Source: an uncultured Fibrobacter sp.
GTDB taxonomy: Bacteria > Fibrobacterota > Fibrobacteria > Fibrobacterales > Fibrobacteraceae
DNA: 5,622 nucleotides
Direction: 5' to 3'
NCBI GenBank assembly: GCA_947306025.1
Contig: CAMZFJ010000155.1
Coordinates: 1-5,622, forward strand
The notes below the pieces were generated by a model that was not told the origin of the DNA, made no database searches, and saw only the letters and a list, made by a program, of their open reading frames with translations. The position numbers were made by a program, and so were the translations under genes. Below, in pieces: positions 5,617 through 5,622 of this stretch (positions are counted from its first letter, which is position 1; every line of letters begins with the position of its first letter).

Positions 5617-5622
5617 AAGACA

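Overview
The window looks like chromosomal, mostly housekeeping DNA from an anaerobic, diderm (LPS-type) bacterium. LpxK (lipid A synthesis) and a signal-peptide protein indicate an outer membrane. A rubrerythrin paired with a PerR-type regulator indicates an anaerobe that meets oxygen or peroxide. Base composition appears moderate, close to 50% GC in genes, with AT-rich intergenic gaps. The rubrerythrin promoter also fits the Bacteroidota-style TTG-N19-TAnnTTTG pattern. Together with the overall look of the proteins this suggests a member of the Fibrobacterota/Bacteroidota (FCB) group, and Fibrobacter is my best guess. That placement is inference; no search was run.

Layout. Positions 1-222 (minus) hold the N-terminal 74 codons of lpxK, cut by the window edge. 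Positions 335-1417 (minus) hold aroC, chorismate synthase, upstream of lpxK in the same direction, with a hairpin in the 112-nt gap. An AT-rich divergent promoter region (1418-1521) separates aroC from a small exported protein of unknown function (1522-2100, plus), which ends at a strong intrinsic terminator (2127-2152). Next come a well-formed promoter and a perfect 17-bp palindrome matching the PerR box, followed by a reverse-domain-order rubrerythrin (2305-2862, plus), a second terminator, and a PerR-type Fur-family repressor (2946-3353, plus).

Converging on perR, with the two stop codons overlapping in a shared TTAA, is a KtrA-type RCK potassium-channel regulator (3350-4009, minus). Upstream of it is its membrane partner, a KtrB/TrkH channel subunit (4213-5616, minus). 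The 203-bp gap between these two subunit genes is filled mainly by a heptanucleotide tandem array of 18 in-phase units (4020-4145), plus two inverted near-copies of the repeat and a GC hairpin next to the ktrB stop.

Two working modules stand out. The first is a self-contained peroxide-defence module: a PerR-like sensor with all metal-ligand residues, and a putative operator sitting on the -10/start region of a rubrerythrin peroxidase promoter. The second is a two-component Ktr potassium uptake system. Nothing here looks like a new enzyme system, a mobile element or a CRISPR locus. The most unusual structure is the 7-bp repeat array wedged between the two Ktr genes and reaching to within 10 bp of the ktrA start codon.
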